A stretch of 64,000 nt of DNA, from positions 116,143,370-116,207,369 of the forward strand of contig CM055266.1 in the NCBI GenBank assembly GCA_029237695.1, read 5' to 3'. Under the pieces are notes generated by a model. It worked only from the letters and a program-made list of their open reading frames with translations, did not search any database and was not told the DNA's origin. Of this stretch, positions 12,355 to 25,813 are shown piece by piece (position 1 is the stretch's first letter; each line of letters opens with the position of its first letter). The stretch is from Conchocele bisecta. Lineage: Eukaryota; Mollusca; Bivalvia; Lucinida; Thyasiridae. The translations under genes and the position numbers were made by a program.

Positions 12355-13150
12355 TTTTGTTACAGTGTAACATTGTAACGAAGGATATTTTTCTATGTAA
12401 TTGACGTATGCTAATTGATTTATATTGCTTATTTTAAAAAGTGTGTAACGTATGGGGAAATAATGTAACAAAGCGTAACAAGGTGTATCAGAGTTGTATT
12501 TTAAAATATTCTGCACATCTTCATCGTTACAGTGTAGCGACTGTAACGAACGGCCAGAAAAAAATGGACATGTTTTCTAGGGGACCTTAACAATGCTAAA
12601 ATGTGTAACCTATGGTGAAATACTGTAACAAAACGTAACAAGGTGTAACATAGTTGTATTTTAAATAATCCTGCACTTCTTCATTGTTACACTGTAACTG
12701 TGTAACGACTGTAACTAAAGGCCAAAACAATTGGACATGTTTTCTAGGGGACCGTAACAATGCTAAAATGTGTAACGTATGGGGAAATACTGTAACAAAG
12801 CGAACAAGGAGTAACATAGTTGTATTTTAAAATATCCTGCACATCTGCATCGTTACACTGTAACGGTGTAACGCCTGTAAGGAAATGCCAAACAAAAATG
12901 GACATGTTTTCTAGGGGACCGTAAAAATGCTAAAGTCTGTAACGTATGGGGCATATACTGTACCAAGGTGTAACAGAGTTGTATTTTAAATTATCCTGCA
13001 TATCTGCATCGTTACACTGTAATGATGTAACGAAAGGCCAAACAAATTGGGACACAATGTCTAGGAGACCAAAACAATGCTAGAGTGTGCAACGTATGGG
13101 GAAATACTGTAGCAAAGTCTAAAAAGATGTAACAGAATTGTATTGTAAAT
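12355..13150 (+). repeat. Tandem array, ~167-bp unit
   Basis: 'TTTTCTAGGGGACC' starts at 12573, 12740 and 12907 (exactly 167 apart) and in degenerate form near 13057. Each unit also has 'AACGTATGGGG.AATACTGTAAC' and 'AGTTGTATTTTAAA'. Non-coding. Confidence 0.85.
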
Positions 13151-14781
13151 AGCAAGTTACTGCAGCATTTGTCCATAGTTTACAAACTCCATTTCTTGGC
13201 CTTTTAAGTTTCATCTATTATGTATTTATATATTCTGCATATAATATCATTGCTACAATGGAATATATATTTTACTATATAATGCTTAATGCACATTTTA
13301 GTTATCCTTCAGTGGACCGTCATCCGGTGTGTAGCTGACATAACTGGTATCGAAGTATACCCCGCGCCCCCGCTCTCAAAATTGGGCCGCATTAACATTG
13401 GGCTCCCATCACCATCTCCACCCCACATCTATATTGCCAAAGACTACGTTAATGCATCAATCATGTCTAGTGTCCGGGATTACATAATGAAAAATGTATA
13501 ACCTGATCAATGATATCATGTACAGAGTATCGGGTCAAATGACGAACACCGTATATCCTGATTTACATCTGATCAAACGGTGGACTGTACAGGTGTATGT
13601 AGTTTGATCGATAAAATGTGTTCATAGCGTGACCAATTATACCTGCTAATCCTCTGATTAAATTTACGGCGCGTGCCGAATATTAAACATCGTTTATTGC
13701 GCTGACCGGTTAAGTAATTAAATATGCCTGCCAATGAGAGGTGGTATTAATATTGGGGAAAACTTGAGAAAAAGTTAATCCACTGACATTTAACACCAAT
13801 GTAGATTGTGATCAACTTCTAGTCCTCAAAGTTACCATACTTGTCGTAACATGTTGTTTCATTGCATAACATCGCCCATCAAACGGTGAACAGGTAGCTC
13901 AAACTGCACACATGCACCATAGTTATGTAGTCGATGTCTACACTTGTAGCAATGTTAATTTGACCTGCTTTTGTCGCATACTCATGTGATGAATTTATAT
14001 AATGTGGCAATCAACAGCGGCGTCGTTTATAAAGTAACTCAATTGGAAGAAAACATAGTTAACATTTGTTTTCATAATGTAAATATCAATTAATTAGAAA
14101 TTAAAGACTATAATTATTTCATTAATTTACCCCTATGATCTCCATTGGTTATATTGGGATATTTAATACGTGTTGTCTGGAAACAAATACCATTAGACTA
14201 CATGATTCGCTAAATTTAATGTCAGTGTCTACATTGTTCTCAAGAAACAATTTAACTAGTGTTATTAAATAAATAACATGTACACGTACCTACGTGCTCG
14301 TATACAATTCCGAGATATACATGTACATTCATATCCAGACATTGCACATGTTATAGGTTCGGAACCTAATTTGAATAGTTGCGAAATGTTCTAAATTTAA
14401 TAAATGTATCATTTCGGGGTTTCTCGTGGTAAATGTTTGGTCGGATCTGGAACAGTAAAAATAATATTTTCAATCTAGATCAAATTATCAAATCAATTAA
14501 AGCTATGAAGGATACTCTTTAATGTAGTATGCATACAATCGCTACATGTAAAATAAATATATCAGTTATTAAGGCTTTCAGGAACATCATTTTCGGTGGG
14601 AACATTCATATCTCAACGAAAGAAGTTGGTTCTTTGGACATATCCAAATTGGCGGGTCTATATACCATATTAAAGCTAAGAGCATTGACTTTAATTTGAT
14701 ACATCGTAATTAAAAAAAAATCAGCCTTATATTACATAACTTATGACCACATTTGTAAGTTCCGTTTTTATGTGCTACCAG

Positions 14782-14784
<3 letters not shown>
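13151..14784. other. Non-coding, AT-rich, no repeat recognised
   Basis: 1.6 kb without exon-like frames or obvious elements; it may be unique intergenic sequence. A short frame at 13289-13501 has no recognisable motif. Confidence 0.4.

Positions 14785-14819
<35 letters not shown>
14785..14819. repeat. (AT)n microsatellite
   Basis: About 17 AT dinucleotides, with a shorter AT run at 14829-14841. Confidence 0.95.
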
Positions 14820-14822
<3 letters not shown>

Positions 14823-14841
14823 AATTGCATATATATATATA

Positions 14842-15881
14842 GCGAAACACATTTCTTCTAATTTCATTTCTGTCATTTTTTAATAGTGTCATGACGGCAT
14901 ATATTTACTTGCCGACTGAAAGCAACAGTGCCTTATGTCAAATACGGGATAAGACGCACTCAGTTGCACGAGTTTATACTACCCATTAAAAGGCAGAACC
15001 CTCTCCTTTCACTTTCGAAATATTAAATGAAGGAGGCAATGAGGCGGTTAATTTAACCTCTTTCGAAATATCATTCTCACCTTACTTTGTAGGCAAGCAT
15101 TTGTGACCCGTCAAGGGAAAAGGGACCAATTAGGTAGTGGCTTGATAATACTGAAAACGGAGAAATGTGACCTGTGGTGAAAATAACGGTTTGAGATGTT
15201 TACACTTTCTTTAAGTATAATGTAAGTAGATTTATTTTTAAAAATGTGATGTTCTTTCTTAGCATATTTATTCGACTGTATTTACAAACAGGTATGTATA
15301 CATATTAATAATTTGGAGTGGATTGATAACAAACACTTACTGAAGTCATCGCCAATATTTTGAGGAAAACTTGAAGTATAATTTTGATTAGTAACGATGC
15401 TATAACATCTTCTGTAATATACTATATGTGTTTTCATTGATTAAGTGAACGACAATAATGAGTGCAATATTCTCAAAACTACGTTACGCAACTTAATCAG
15501 TTAAGACACCGTCAGTGTATAGCTATGTAAATTTGAACACAGGTTAGCCAATAGGCACTGCGTATACTTTGCGCAGTTTCACAAGTTATTTTGACAATAA
15601 CGTAACAGTTTTGCAAATGTACTAGCACATACTTATGTTGCGTTTCACAGTCAAATAGACAACATCATTATTTGATTGCATCACGACCCGTCATGAACAC
15701 GTATTATGATAGACATGAATTGTCAGCTTAATAATGGCAATATGGATTTGCGTAACATACAACAAAGCACACATTTTTTAAAAGAGAAGAAAATGTGGAT
15801 TCATATACTACCGCACTCCCATCGCAGGTATTATGGGCAGGAAAACAATGCGCATCAGATTAGTTGCGTTTGTTAGTAAAG
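14842..15881. other. Non-coding, nothing recognised
   Basis: No coding signal or clear repeat was seen. Confidence 0.4.
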
Positions 15882-16192
15882 CTGGAAAATATCAAAGAAG
15901 ATCCATGCCACATTATTGGGCCTCCTACTCGTTGGCCAACTAAATGCGCCACATGCATAACTATTTGTATCGACATATAAAGCATGATCAGGGCACATCC
16001 AACAATAAATAAATGGAATAAATAGTTGTTTCCGTTCTGGAAAATATCAAAGAAGATCAATGCCACATTATTGGGCCTCCTACTCGTTGGTCAAGTAAAT
16101 GCGCCACATGCATAACTATTTGTATCGACATATAAAGCATGATCAGGGTACATCGAACAATAAATAAATGGAATAAATAGTTGTTTCCGTTA
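15882..16192. repeat. Direct tandem duplication, 155-bp unit
   Basis: 'CTGGAAAATATCAAAGAAGA' begins at 15882 and 16037; both units run through 'AAATGGAATAAATAGTTGTTT' (split) with a handful of differences. 'GCCCCTGATATCAAACTGGC' just after it (16213-16235) is the minus strand of a repeat also found at 40100 and 61640. Confidence 0.9.
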
Positions 16193-16984
16193 TAATTTTA
16201 AGGAAACACGGTTATAGCCCCTGATATCAAACTGGCATTTCGCGTTTGATATAATATGTATAATTTCGTCTGTGTCCTTGTACTTGTGTTACTAGTGGTA
16301 TTACATTGTGTATATTCACTTGATGTTTGTTATTAACTATTTAGAATATTTAGATCATGTATTGTAATGATAGAATATCAAGTGACTTCAAATGTTCGCT
16401 ACATGGTATATTCACTAATCTGTCTTCACTGTTTTCGTCGACCTTCTCATTATCTCTTTATTGTTTTGTGTTCTATATTGGCCAAGCATGCGGTCTGTAT
16501 TCCCATGTATTACAGGCGTGGTCGTATAAGAGATTTGCATAGTGTTTTGTCCATACATATATGAAAAGGATCTTAATTTTGATGATCCTTATATATATAT
16601 CATTGCCGTTTTGTTGTGTTGGTTTCCCTCTTGTCTTTTTATAGTATTGCGTAAACAATTATAAACAATTACGCATTGTCAAATGTCACAGGCGAAAAAA
16701 ATGCGTTCCCAGCCAGGTCCCTCTTATTTACCATACCAATGTTCTACCGGTTAAACTAACCGTGCATGGAACACATTTCATCCCTGTAGTGACTTACATT
16801 CATGACACACTCTCCAAATTGAAGTTCGTCACATAATTTCATGAGTTACAGAACAGTGATCATCGTGGATGTGTCGTTATTTATCAGTGGCGGCTCTCTC
16901 CATGACCGACTATGGGCGTCCAAACAAGGCGAGAACATTACATAACCGACCGTGGGACAAAACCCGGGACGTCTGGTTTGCTGC

Positions 16985-19445
16985 ATGTTTATATATGTGT
17001 AACGATATATTTTATTGAGGTAACCATAAAATAAAACCCATAGCATGAAGAATAAAGATGTTGTGCCATTTGAAGCAATCTCTACTAAAACAGTGTATTG
17101 ATATATTTAAAATGGCGGACAGAAAAGGACTTCGTGCCTAAGAAAAGGGCCTATAAAAACAACATTAAAGCTTCAAATTATTGTAAAACGATGTTTATGT
17201 ATGTATAATGTTATTATATATATGTACCCATAAAATAAAACACATAACTTTAATGTGGTTTCTGCTATAAGAAATAGACAGAAAAGTACGTACAGAAAAG
17301 GACTAGTGTGTTAAGAAAAGGGCTTATATACGGGCCTCATCGTATATTTATAAAATATTTTTTTACAAAATTTACAATATTTGATAGTTTGAAATGAGTA
17401 TTTAAGATGTACTAATATTATTATAAAATGTTAACTTGAAGACAGGCACTTAATGGAATTATGCATATAGTAATTGGTTTGTAGTAATTTGTTTTGTACC
17501 GGGCAATTAATATTCGACCCAGGTGTGTATAACTTTACGGTCACGCTTAATCTATAATTATGAAATGTCGGAAACTTTGGTCCTTTAAACATCACTATTT
17601 ATTTTTAACTAATTGGAGACAATTGCGCCGACACAACAGTCTTGATTGAATTTTGGATAATCTTGTTGATAATGCACCGCATTTGTGTTGTACTCGCTAA
17701 TTAGATGTAACAAACACCTTATTGTGCCATGCTAATTTTATCAACAGCGTATATTTCAAAGTAAACTCATGCTTGGTTCCAATAAAAGTGTCCAGTATAT
17801 TTTGATTGATTATTGGTGTTTAACAGTCTATCAACAGCTAATAACAGCTAATATTACTTAAGGCCGCGCCAACGGTGCATTATATAGCAATATCTTATAT
17901 CAATACATTGTTTTCCAAATGATTATTGGTGTTTAACAGCCTATTTAAGGCCGGGCCAGCGGATTGGAATAAACCTCCAAACATAGTTTATATAGGGCCT
18001 TTTTAAATTTCTTATCACACAAGTCCTTTTATGTAAGTTTTCCAGTCCATTTCTTATAGCACTACATTGGTTTCCAAATGACTATTGGTGTTTAACAGCC
18101 TATCAACAGCTATGGTTATTTAAGGCCGGGCCAGCGGGTTGGAATAGACCTCTACACAGATTTTATATCAGCCCTTTTCTTACGACAGACGTCCTTTTCT
18201 GTCTGAAATATAAATTTCAGAGTACATGTGAAATCGGAATCGGAATGTAATTCCGTACGTACCCTGGATTTTTATTGGTACATCAATATAATATCATTAC
18301 ACATATAAACAATCGTTTTACACTCATTTGAACCTTTAGAGTGGTTTTTATAGGCCCTTTTCTTAGACACGAAGTCCTTTTCTGTCCGCCATTTTAAATA
18401 TTTCAATACACGGTTCGAGTCGAGATTGCTTCAAATGGCACAACATCTTTATTCTACAAGATATGGTTTTTATTTTATGGGTACCTTAATAAAATATCGT
18501 TATACATATATAAACATTGTTTTACACTCATTTGAACCGTTAATGTGGTTTTTATAGGCCCTTTTCTTAGACACGAAGTCCTTTTCTGTCCGCCATTTTA
18601 TATAGTTCAATACATGTACACGTGTTGAGTCGAGATTACTTCAAATGGCACAACATCTTTATTCTTCATGATATGGGTTTTATTTTATGGGTACCTCAAT
18701 AAAATATAATTATACATATATAAACATTGTTGTACACTCATTTGAACCGTTAGTGTGGTTTTTACAGGCCTTTTTCTTAGACACGAGGTTCTTTTCTGTC
18801 CGCCATTTTATATAGTTCAATACACGTTTTGAGTCGAGATTACTTCAAATGGCACAACGTCTTTATTCTTCATGATATTGTTTTTATTTTATGGGTACCT
18901 CAATAAAATATCGTTATACATATATAAACATTGTTGTACACTCATTTTAACCGTTAGTGTGGTTTTTATAGGCCTTTTTCTTAGACACGAGGTTCTTTTC
19001 TGTCCGCCATTTTATATAGTTCAATACACATTTTGAGTCGAGATTACTTAATTCAAATGGCACAACATCTTTATTCTTCATGATATGGGTTTTATTTTAT
19101 GGGTACCTCAATAAAATATCGTTATACATATATAAACATTGTTGTACACTCATTTGAACCGTTAGTGTGGTTTTTTATAGGCCTTTTTCTTAGACACGAG
19201 GTTCTTTTCTGTCCGCCATTTTATATAGTTCAATACACGTTTTGAGTCGAGATTACTTCAAATGGCACAACATCTTTATTCTTCATGATATGGGTTTTAT
19301 TTTATGGGTACCTCAATAAAATATCGTTATACATATATCAACATTGTTTTACACTCATTTGAACCGTTAATGTGGTTTTTATAGGCCCTTTTCTTAGGCA
19401 CGAAGTCCTTTTCTGTCCTTTTCTTAGAAAAGGGCCCTTTTCTTA
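16985..19445. mobile_element. Foldback-like structure with tandem repeats in its arms
   Basis: The right arm (about 18150-19445) holds five to six units of 204-210 bp, anchored by TCTGTCCGCC at 18381, 18585, 18795, 18999 and 19208, with an incomplete unit near 19412. The left arm (16985-17345) carries the same unit in inverse orientation (GGACAGAAAAGGACTTCG, GATGTTGTGCCATTTGAAGC). The middle (17345-18150) contains three minus-strand tails of the SINE-like family. The layout recalls foldback elements; no coding content. Confidence 0.65.
17815..18150 (-). repeat. Three SINE-like tail fragments
   Basis: 'ATTGGTGTTTAACAG' plus '(TT)TAAGGCCG.GCCA.CGG' occurs near 17812, 17925 and 18085: the minus strand of '...GGCCTTAAATGACCTTAGCTGTTGATAGGC...'. 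They are spaced about 115-160 bp apart. Confidence 0.7.
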
Positions 19446-19973
19446 TTTTAGTCATACCCCATTTTTGACCAATAGAAATTGCGATTGCAATTTAATGACT
19501 ATTGATGTTACACACAATTTGATTGGATGCATTTTAAAATTCTTTGAATTAATGGACCAATCAATTTATCCGTAAACAATTAGTGGACAAAGCAGATTTT
19601 GTTGGGAGAAAAGTTGACTGTTGTATCTTCTTCTTCATTTGTTTGGTAATGTTTGTACAAATAGCTTTTATTTACATGAATACTCGAAGACATATTCAAT
19701 ATAACATAAGTATTTGCTAAATTGGTAATTATTTGCTTCTGGATAAATGTTGCTAATTGTCAGGTTTTGAAATAAATATTATCACCCCACCCACCATAAC
19801 AACATAGCAATTAGCAAGAAGCAGTTATATGATGGTGGGTCTAGTTTTTGGGGTATTAACAAGTTCATCAACTAGCGGTTTTTATCAAACATAACATATG
19901 AGCTAACTTGTGAGTTCAATCCAATGGTAAACATTTCTTTCAATGTTTCTTGCCGTCAAAATAAGATTGTTTT

Positions 19974-20128
19974 TATGCCACCGGGTTTCGAAGAAACGGG
20001 TGGCATATAGTGTTTGGACCGTCCGTCTGTCCGTCCATCCGTCCGTCACACTTTTCGGTTAACCACTTTGTCAAAGTTTCTCAAATATGCTGCAGGTGGC
20101 ATCCGCGTTCGACAGGCGCATTTCTTGT
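19974..20128 (+). mobile_element. HINE-like element, family TGCCACC
   Basis: 5' hairpin TGCCACCgggtttcgaagaaacgGGTGGCA, then GTCCGTC tracts, 'CACTTTTCGGTTAACCA', 'CTGCAGGTGGCATCCGCGTT', a small stem GCGT...CGC and the end ATTTCTTG. It sits inside an older TIR element (compare 8073-8687). Same-family copies: 29071-29199, 32352-32505, 49980-50307, 54669-54818. Confidence 0.8.
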
Positions 20129-20639
20129 TATGTTAAAATTCGCGTTGGCGTGTTTAGCAACACAGGAGTCGGCCATCTTGAATTTTGACTTATGTTTGGT
20201 TGTTCTGAAAGTGTCGATAAAGGTGATTCTAGCCTGTCCTGGATGGTCGATTATTGTTTGTATATACCAGTGATTCTATATTTTATGTACATCTGGTGTC
20301 CCGGTGTAATTTACTGACAAATCACACAATTTATAAGGAATTTTTTTTTTTTCAGTAAAGAAACTATGTATAATACCAATCCATTAAGAAAACAGTATTT
20401 ACAATTCTTGTTATGTGTGTTTAGTTATTATTTTCTGTTGTTGGCATACGTATGGTGCACCAAATGGGCATGTCCCGATCATCAATCAGCACAGTTCACA
20501 AGCCCGTAATTCTCAAATCTTGTCCATTTGTACTTTACTATACATTGCATCTGAATTAAAATAGTTTAACATTGACATTAAACTTATTCTGCAATAAATT
20601 TGCCTTTTGTTGTCAAAAATACTGACGTTAATGTATCTG

Positions 20640-21760
20640 TCCCGCGAAATCGAATCATTACCGTTACGCTGAACAAAAAATGTAAAATCAGAGTAACCTC
20701 CCTTTCCTACTCTCAGCTACTAATGCAATGAACACTGTTTGTGGGAGCCCAATTTATAAATAAACACGGTGGTAACACAACTTAAGTCGTTTCCGAGAAC
20801 GAGGCCGGTCTGTATTCGGAATTTTAAGGTTACACATTACATGCATCATTACCGTTTGGGGTTTATACACATCCATATGTATGTAGGTCGACTGAAACCA
20901 AAATGGGTAGATGGACACACTTACAACGTTGCCTTTGCATATTCTACCTTAATGATGCGTTGTATACAGAGGGGTGAAAAATGGGAGTTTTTTAAGAAAA
21001 ATCATTATCGTTACATAATTGTGTAACGGTAATGACGATCGCGTAACGGCAATAATAAATTACCATACTAACCAGTCAGTTCATGCGTCAATTAGATATA
21101 AACCAGGTCCCATCAGTTGTCGGTCAGTAATGGCACATTTATTCAGACCTACAACATTTATATATCGAGATTTAATTAGTAAAAGCTCTGAAACAACAAA
21201 AAACAGACACAGCTTCAAGGAGTGTGGGTTTCTATTGGCAATCACATTCAAAGTAAACACTCACTCACTCACTAACTTGAAGTTATATTGTACAGCATAT
21301 TCAAAGTATAAATATGTTTGTTATATATGCTGTATTAGTATTTTAAATAAATGGAAAGTCATTACCGTTACGTTTTGTCATTACCGTTACATAGTCATTT
21401 CCGTTACGCCCATATTTTTGGAGGCTGTGCTATTAATTAAATGTAGCTTTATAGCGATGTTTGGTACATGTGGTAAAACACGGCATTCTGTTACATGCCA
21501 AGCTATTTTATTTTGCTTAACTTTACTGATTCATATTAAATACATGTTGTTGGGTTACCATAAATGAGAAATTCCACGACTTGCTACTAAATTTCTCTGT
21601 TTCAAACTAATACAATTAGCTTACCATATTCTTGACACTTTTCTAAATAGATGCCCCTTCAGTTTTATGCCGTTGAAAAGAAAGAAATGTAAATGTATAG
21701 CTATTAGCTATATTTACGTCATGTAAATGTACGTAACGGAAATGACATTTCTGAGACCCC
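20640..21760. repeat. Region with repeated GTCATTACCGTTACG-type sites
   Basis: CATTACCGTTACG or its complement recurs at about 20656, 20845, 21007-21050 (inverted pair around TGTGTAACGGTAATGACG), 21358, 21378, 21394 and 21731. This suggests one or more inverted-repeat elements with this terminus. The 182-codon frame at 21019-21567 lies in it and has no recognisable motif. Confidence 0.5.
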
Positions 21761-21924
21761 TGGTCCCTTGAAGTGGAAATAACGAGAACAATTGGCTATA
21801 CTATTATAAATGTAACAACTGGACTGTCACCCAATGGATAAACACAGTTTAATGAATTATTGGTTCTACATCGAAACTAGAAAAGCGGCACCAATATGTA
21901 CATAAAATATAGAATCACTGATAC

Positions 21925-22065
21925 ATGAAACACCTTTCTAAACAAAACAATTCAAATGCGCCCGAGTCTGAAGATTATGTAATCGGGGCTCCAGATAAGG
22001 AATTAGTAATTGAGTATTTTCACTCCATCATATCTGAAGCGATTGGGTATTTTAATTGGGTTTTT
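21925..22065 (+). repeat. Repeat holding an uninterrupted site for the 25814-27000 insertion
   Basis: The minus strand reads GCGCATTTGAATTGTTTTG then TTTAGAAAGGTGTTTCAT without interruption. At 25795-27020 the same sequence is split by a hairpin element. The segment 21987-22065 begins GGGGCTCCAGATAAGG, the 5' part of hAT-like family B. Confidence 0.6.
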
Positions 22066-22080
22066 AGTATAAAAAAAACA

Positions 22081-22345
22081 GATTCATCGTCTGTCTCTTC
22101 AGAAGAATAGTATGTAACCAAAGACATATAGCGTGTAACCATGTAACCCAAAAATGAAAGGCATAAATATATAAAAACCAGATTCATCGTCCATCTCTTC
22201 AGAAGAATAGGATGTAACTGTATGTAACCAAAGACATATAGCGTGTAGCCCAAAAATGAAAGGCATAAAATATTTTAAAAATCTGATTCATCGTCCGTCT
22301 CTTCAGAAGAATAGGATGTAACCATATGTAACCAAAGACAAAGAG
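22081..22345 (+). repeat. Short tandem array (~94-110 bp unit, three copies)
   Basis: GATTCATCGTC starts at 22081, 22191 and 22285, each followed by 'TCTCTTCAGAAGAATAG.ATGTAAC' and 'AAAGACATATAGCGTGT'. Confidence 0.85.
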
Positions 22346-23770
22346 CGTGTAACCCCTCTGTATGTAATTATGAAAGGTACTAAACTGGCATTCGCTATCA
22401 TTGAAAGAAAATCCCACACAAATCATATTTTTTTTACTCTCCTATACAGGGGTTTAAAATTATTTGAAATATCACTTGCCCTTAAGGTCTAGTAGATGTA
22501 AAATCTTACTCGCCCTTACTGGTTTGCCACTCGCCCTTATATTTTATACAGATACATGTATTTCAATATGCACTATGTTCGCCATTAGTAGGCTATAATA
22601 TGATACTGTACATGTATGTTATTTGAAATCTATCTCCAGATAGACAATCCAACAGTTGTCATGGTATAATGAATAAATAGTTATTTGTATTTTCTCGGCC
22701 TGTCGCTTCGTCCGCTCTGTTTCCCTTTTCTCGTCATCTCCAACCGGATGACCAAATAGTGAGCGAATGTTGGTTTGCTTTGACATTTGCGAATGTTTCT
22801 TATAATCTATGATCGGTACAAAACAATGTTCATGATATTTCATTGCCTGGGCCAGCATATATGAAAATGTACGCTACATTTTCAGACTACACAGCACACA
22901 AAATACGTTTAAGTAGATGTTAAATGCTTAATTATCGAACAGGTTATGGGACTGTCGTGAGTACATTAACCCTTTCAACACCACAAACCTCTATAGCAAT
23001 ATTTACAAACGGTATAAATCCGCGAGCCGTCTCATCAGGATCTGCACTGTTTGCAAGTATTGTTCATATTTGTCAAAGAAAAACATTCCATTTTTATAAT
23101 TGGACTGATGAAAATCATTTTCTAACGAAAATCAAGCGATTCGTCTCATCGGAATTCTGTGTAGTTTGGAGAAAATGATATTTTCGCATGTGCTAACTCT
23201 GGTTGTCTGCTAGCAATATTACATGTTTACACCGGAAGCGATCATTGACGTTACAGAATGCCATAAATTAATTATGGGCGAGTTTAAATCGCGGACGACA
23301 GGTGGCCTAGGTCCGGCGACAATCCCATAAATCGAGACATTTGCGCGATAACTCGCTGCACTAACTTAAGTGAAGATGAAACTGTGGCTGCGATGTCTTG
23401 CCAGATATATGTGTCAGACGGAGAATTTGCGTATTTCCCATTTATATTGTAAATAGATAAGTATTAATAAAATTTCAATTCACGCCGCTTGAGCTGCGAT
23501 TTAAACTTGTCCATAATTAGAATTGTTCCGCAAGCGCAAACGCTTTTATTCAATTCAAAGCGTTTATGAAATGATCAATTGTATTTGACAAATAAACGGA
23601 GAATGGTGCATAACTATATATTTTTTTATTCACGATCAATCATGGATGATCCAAAATTCACTCGACCCGTCGGACGACCGTCTACACAAAGCTACTCGAC
23701 CGAGACGATGACCAAGTCGCCATGCCGAGCGGTCGAGTGGAATTTTACACCCCTGCTATACAATGTGTTA
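22346..23770. other. Non-coding with a degraded TTAACCC element
   Basis: TTAACCCTTTCAACACC at 22966 and 'CTCATCAGGATCTGCACT' near 23033 match the left half of the MITE at 47825-48053. The rest shows no gene. Confidence 0.4.
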
Positions 23771-23940
23771 CTTCCTCATTATCAATAAATATTAGCCGCC
23801 ATCTTTGAAAATATTTCAATCACGTGCACACAGTGGTTCGGTTGGTTATTGGAGACTGACGTCATTTTCTATTAGCCAACCAAATCACTGCGTGTCACGT
23901 TATTCGAGATGGTGGCTAATATTTATTGATAATGAGGAAG
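23771..23940. mobile_element. 170-bp foldback MITE
   Basis: The 34-bp arm at 23771-23804 (starts CTTCCTCATTATCAATAAAT) is inverted at 23907-23940 with one mismatch. Inner arms (CACGTG..CACAGTG; GGTTGG) also pair. The 153-codon frame at 23805-24266 starts inside it and is not a gene. Confidence 0.85.
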
Positions 23941-25813
23941 CGAATGTGTTAGATTTTAAAAAGCGAATTTATGTTAGTGAGACGTTTTTAGTGCAATTTA
24001 CACTCAAAATCTTTGAGATTTGTGTTAATCTATTAGCAACCTTAAAGGCCCAACTGGGATATAAAAGCCACCAGATGGCGCTGGGCAGGCTTTTTGATAA
24101 TTTTATGCATGCTTCACTTCAGGGACACATTTTCAGATATTTTAGAAATACCACTGAACAAATAAGTACACTATTTCACACAGACATAGATAATACAACT
24201 TTGAAAGGCTTAGAAAAAATTGGATTTAAGAAAACAAATGTAAATGTGCTTTTGAAGTACATGTAATACAATGTACTCAACTGACAACTGATTCAAACTT
24301 GCCGGGCGGAGCGTAGCTGTTACATATGTATTCATGCATAGAGCTGAGTTCATGACCCGACATTGTAAACAACCCCACGTGTTTAGTGATAACGCTAACA
24401 GCTATAACTGCCTGTATGTTCAACATCAGACAGTGTGCCAGCCGCACAACTTTGATTTTGGACAGTAATATCAAATTAAATGTGTGGTTGGTATGCACAT
24501 AACAAGGTGAATGAAACAAAACCATGGTTTAATAGACCAGCAAGAGAAATATTTCGCCTAGAACTTGATACAGTGGCTGTGAAAATGCAGTATATACTAA
24601 TTATAAACAGCATATACTCGGGTTAGTATGCACAGTGACAAAACAGCATGTATGTGCAGTCTGATATGGAATTTACATGACTACATGAATTCAAGTTTGC
24701 TAGCAGCCTTATTTCCTGTATCCTAACACATACCAGTATGGCTATTTCAACACTGGTCTCTAATTAGCTGTCCGCATATATTATATTTGCTGCAATGCAG
24801 TCTAACTGGGACGGGGTTATCTGTGGAATGACATGATCAAATACCGACTTATTACAAACACATATTCTTATATATTGGTTACTACATGTACTTACAAAAT
24901 ACATCGGAGATAGGAACCTTGTTCAGGTCCAGAACTACAATATAGGTTTCACTATATGTACATGACACACTCTAAATAACGGACACGTGGACACGTTACG
25001 ACATGCATATCCCCGGATCAGCTGGTGCATCCTCGCAGCCTCATCAGGATATACACTGTTACGTTTGGTGGTCATTCATGGTGGCTCTAATTAATGATGT
25101 AAACTGCATCATGATGTAGTCATGTGCTATCTGAATGTGAGTTAAACTGATCAAACACTCAATAAGCCCCATTTTGTCATTGTGTAACACATGGAAAGGT
25201 GTTTCATTAAATTTTACGTGTTTCTATTTTTAATAATTTATATATAATAGCATCAGAATACTCTTTGCTTTGAAATAGTTAGCAGCAAAATACTATATAA
25301 GTTTTAACACTTTTAGTAAATTCTCAATCATTTTCATGCACAACTAAAACATACAGACACTATTATAGGGACTGGTATATATTGTATCATTTGTGTGTTT
25401 TATGGGACCACACGTTTGATAACAAACCAACGTACCATATATCTAGATACTGGTCAGTATGAAACACCTACACTGGCTATCCAGCAGCCCCCTCACTGTT
25501 CTACATTGGGAGCAGACGACAAACATGTGCTGCTGTTTATGTATTTTATTTATAAAGCCAGTGTATAACTGACAGGCTAGGGACGCTATCAGTAATTGGA
25601 TATGCCCCTCCTACAAAATTCGGTACCAGGGCACCGATTGTTGCCTTTAAACTCTATGCCGAAAACCCACCCAAAACAGCGGTTTTGACACATTGTATAG
25701 GCTAGTAAAAAATGTGACTTTGTGGGGGATTTTCTTTCAATAGTGGCGAATGCCAGTTTAGTACCTTTCATAATTACATAATCTTCAAACCCAGGCGCAT
25801 TTGAATTGTTTTG
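23941..25813. other. Non-coding, nothing recognised
   Basis: 1.9 kb of AT-rich sequence without exon-like frames. The last ~40 bp belong to the repeat whose uninterrupted form is at 21925-21975. Confidence 0.4.

Noticed and set aside
21019..21567. 182-codon open frame
   Set aside because: No recognisable motif, cysteine/tyrosine-rich translation of AT-rich repeat DNA, lies in the CATTACCGTTACG repeat region.
23805..24266. 153-codon frame
   Set aside because: Starts inside a 170-bp foldback MITE; no domain and no splice context.
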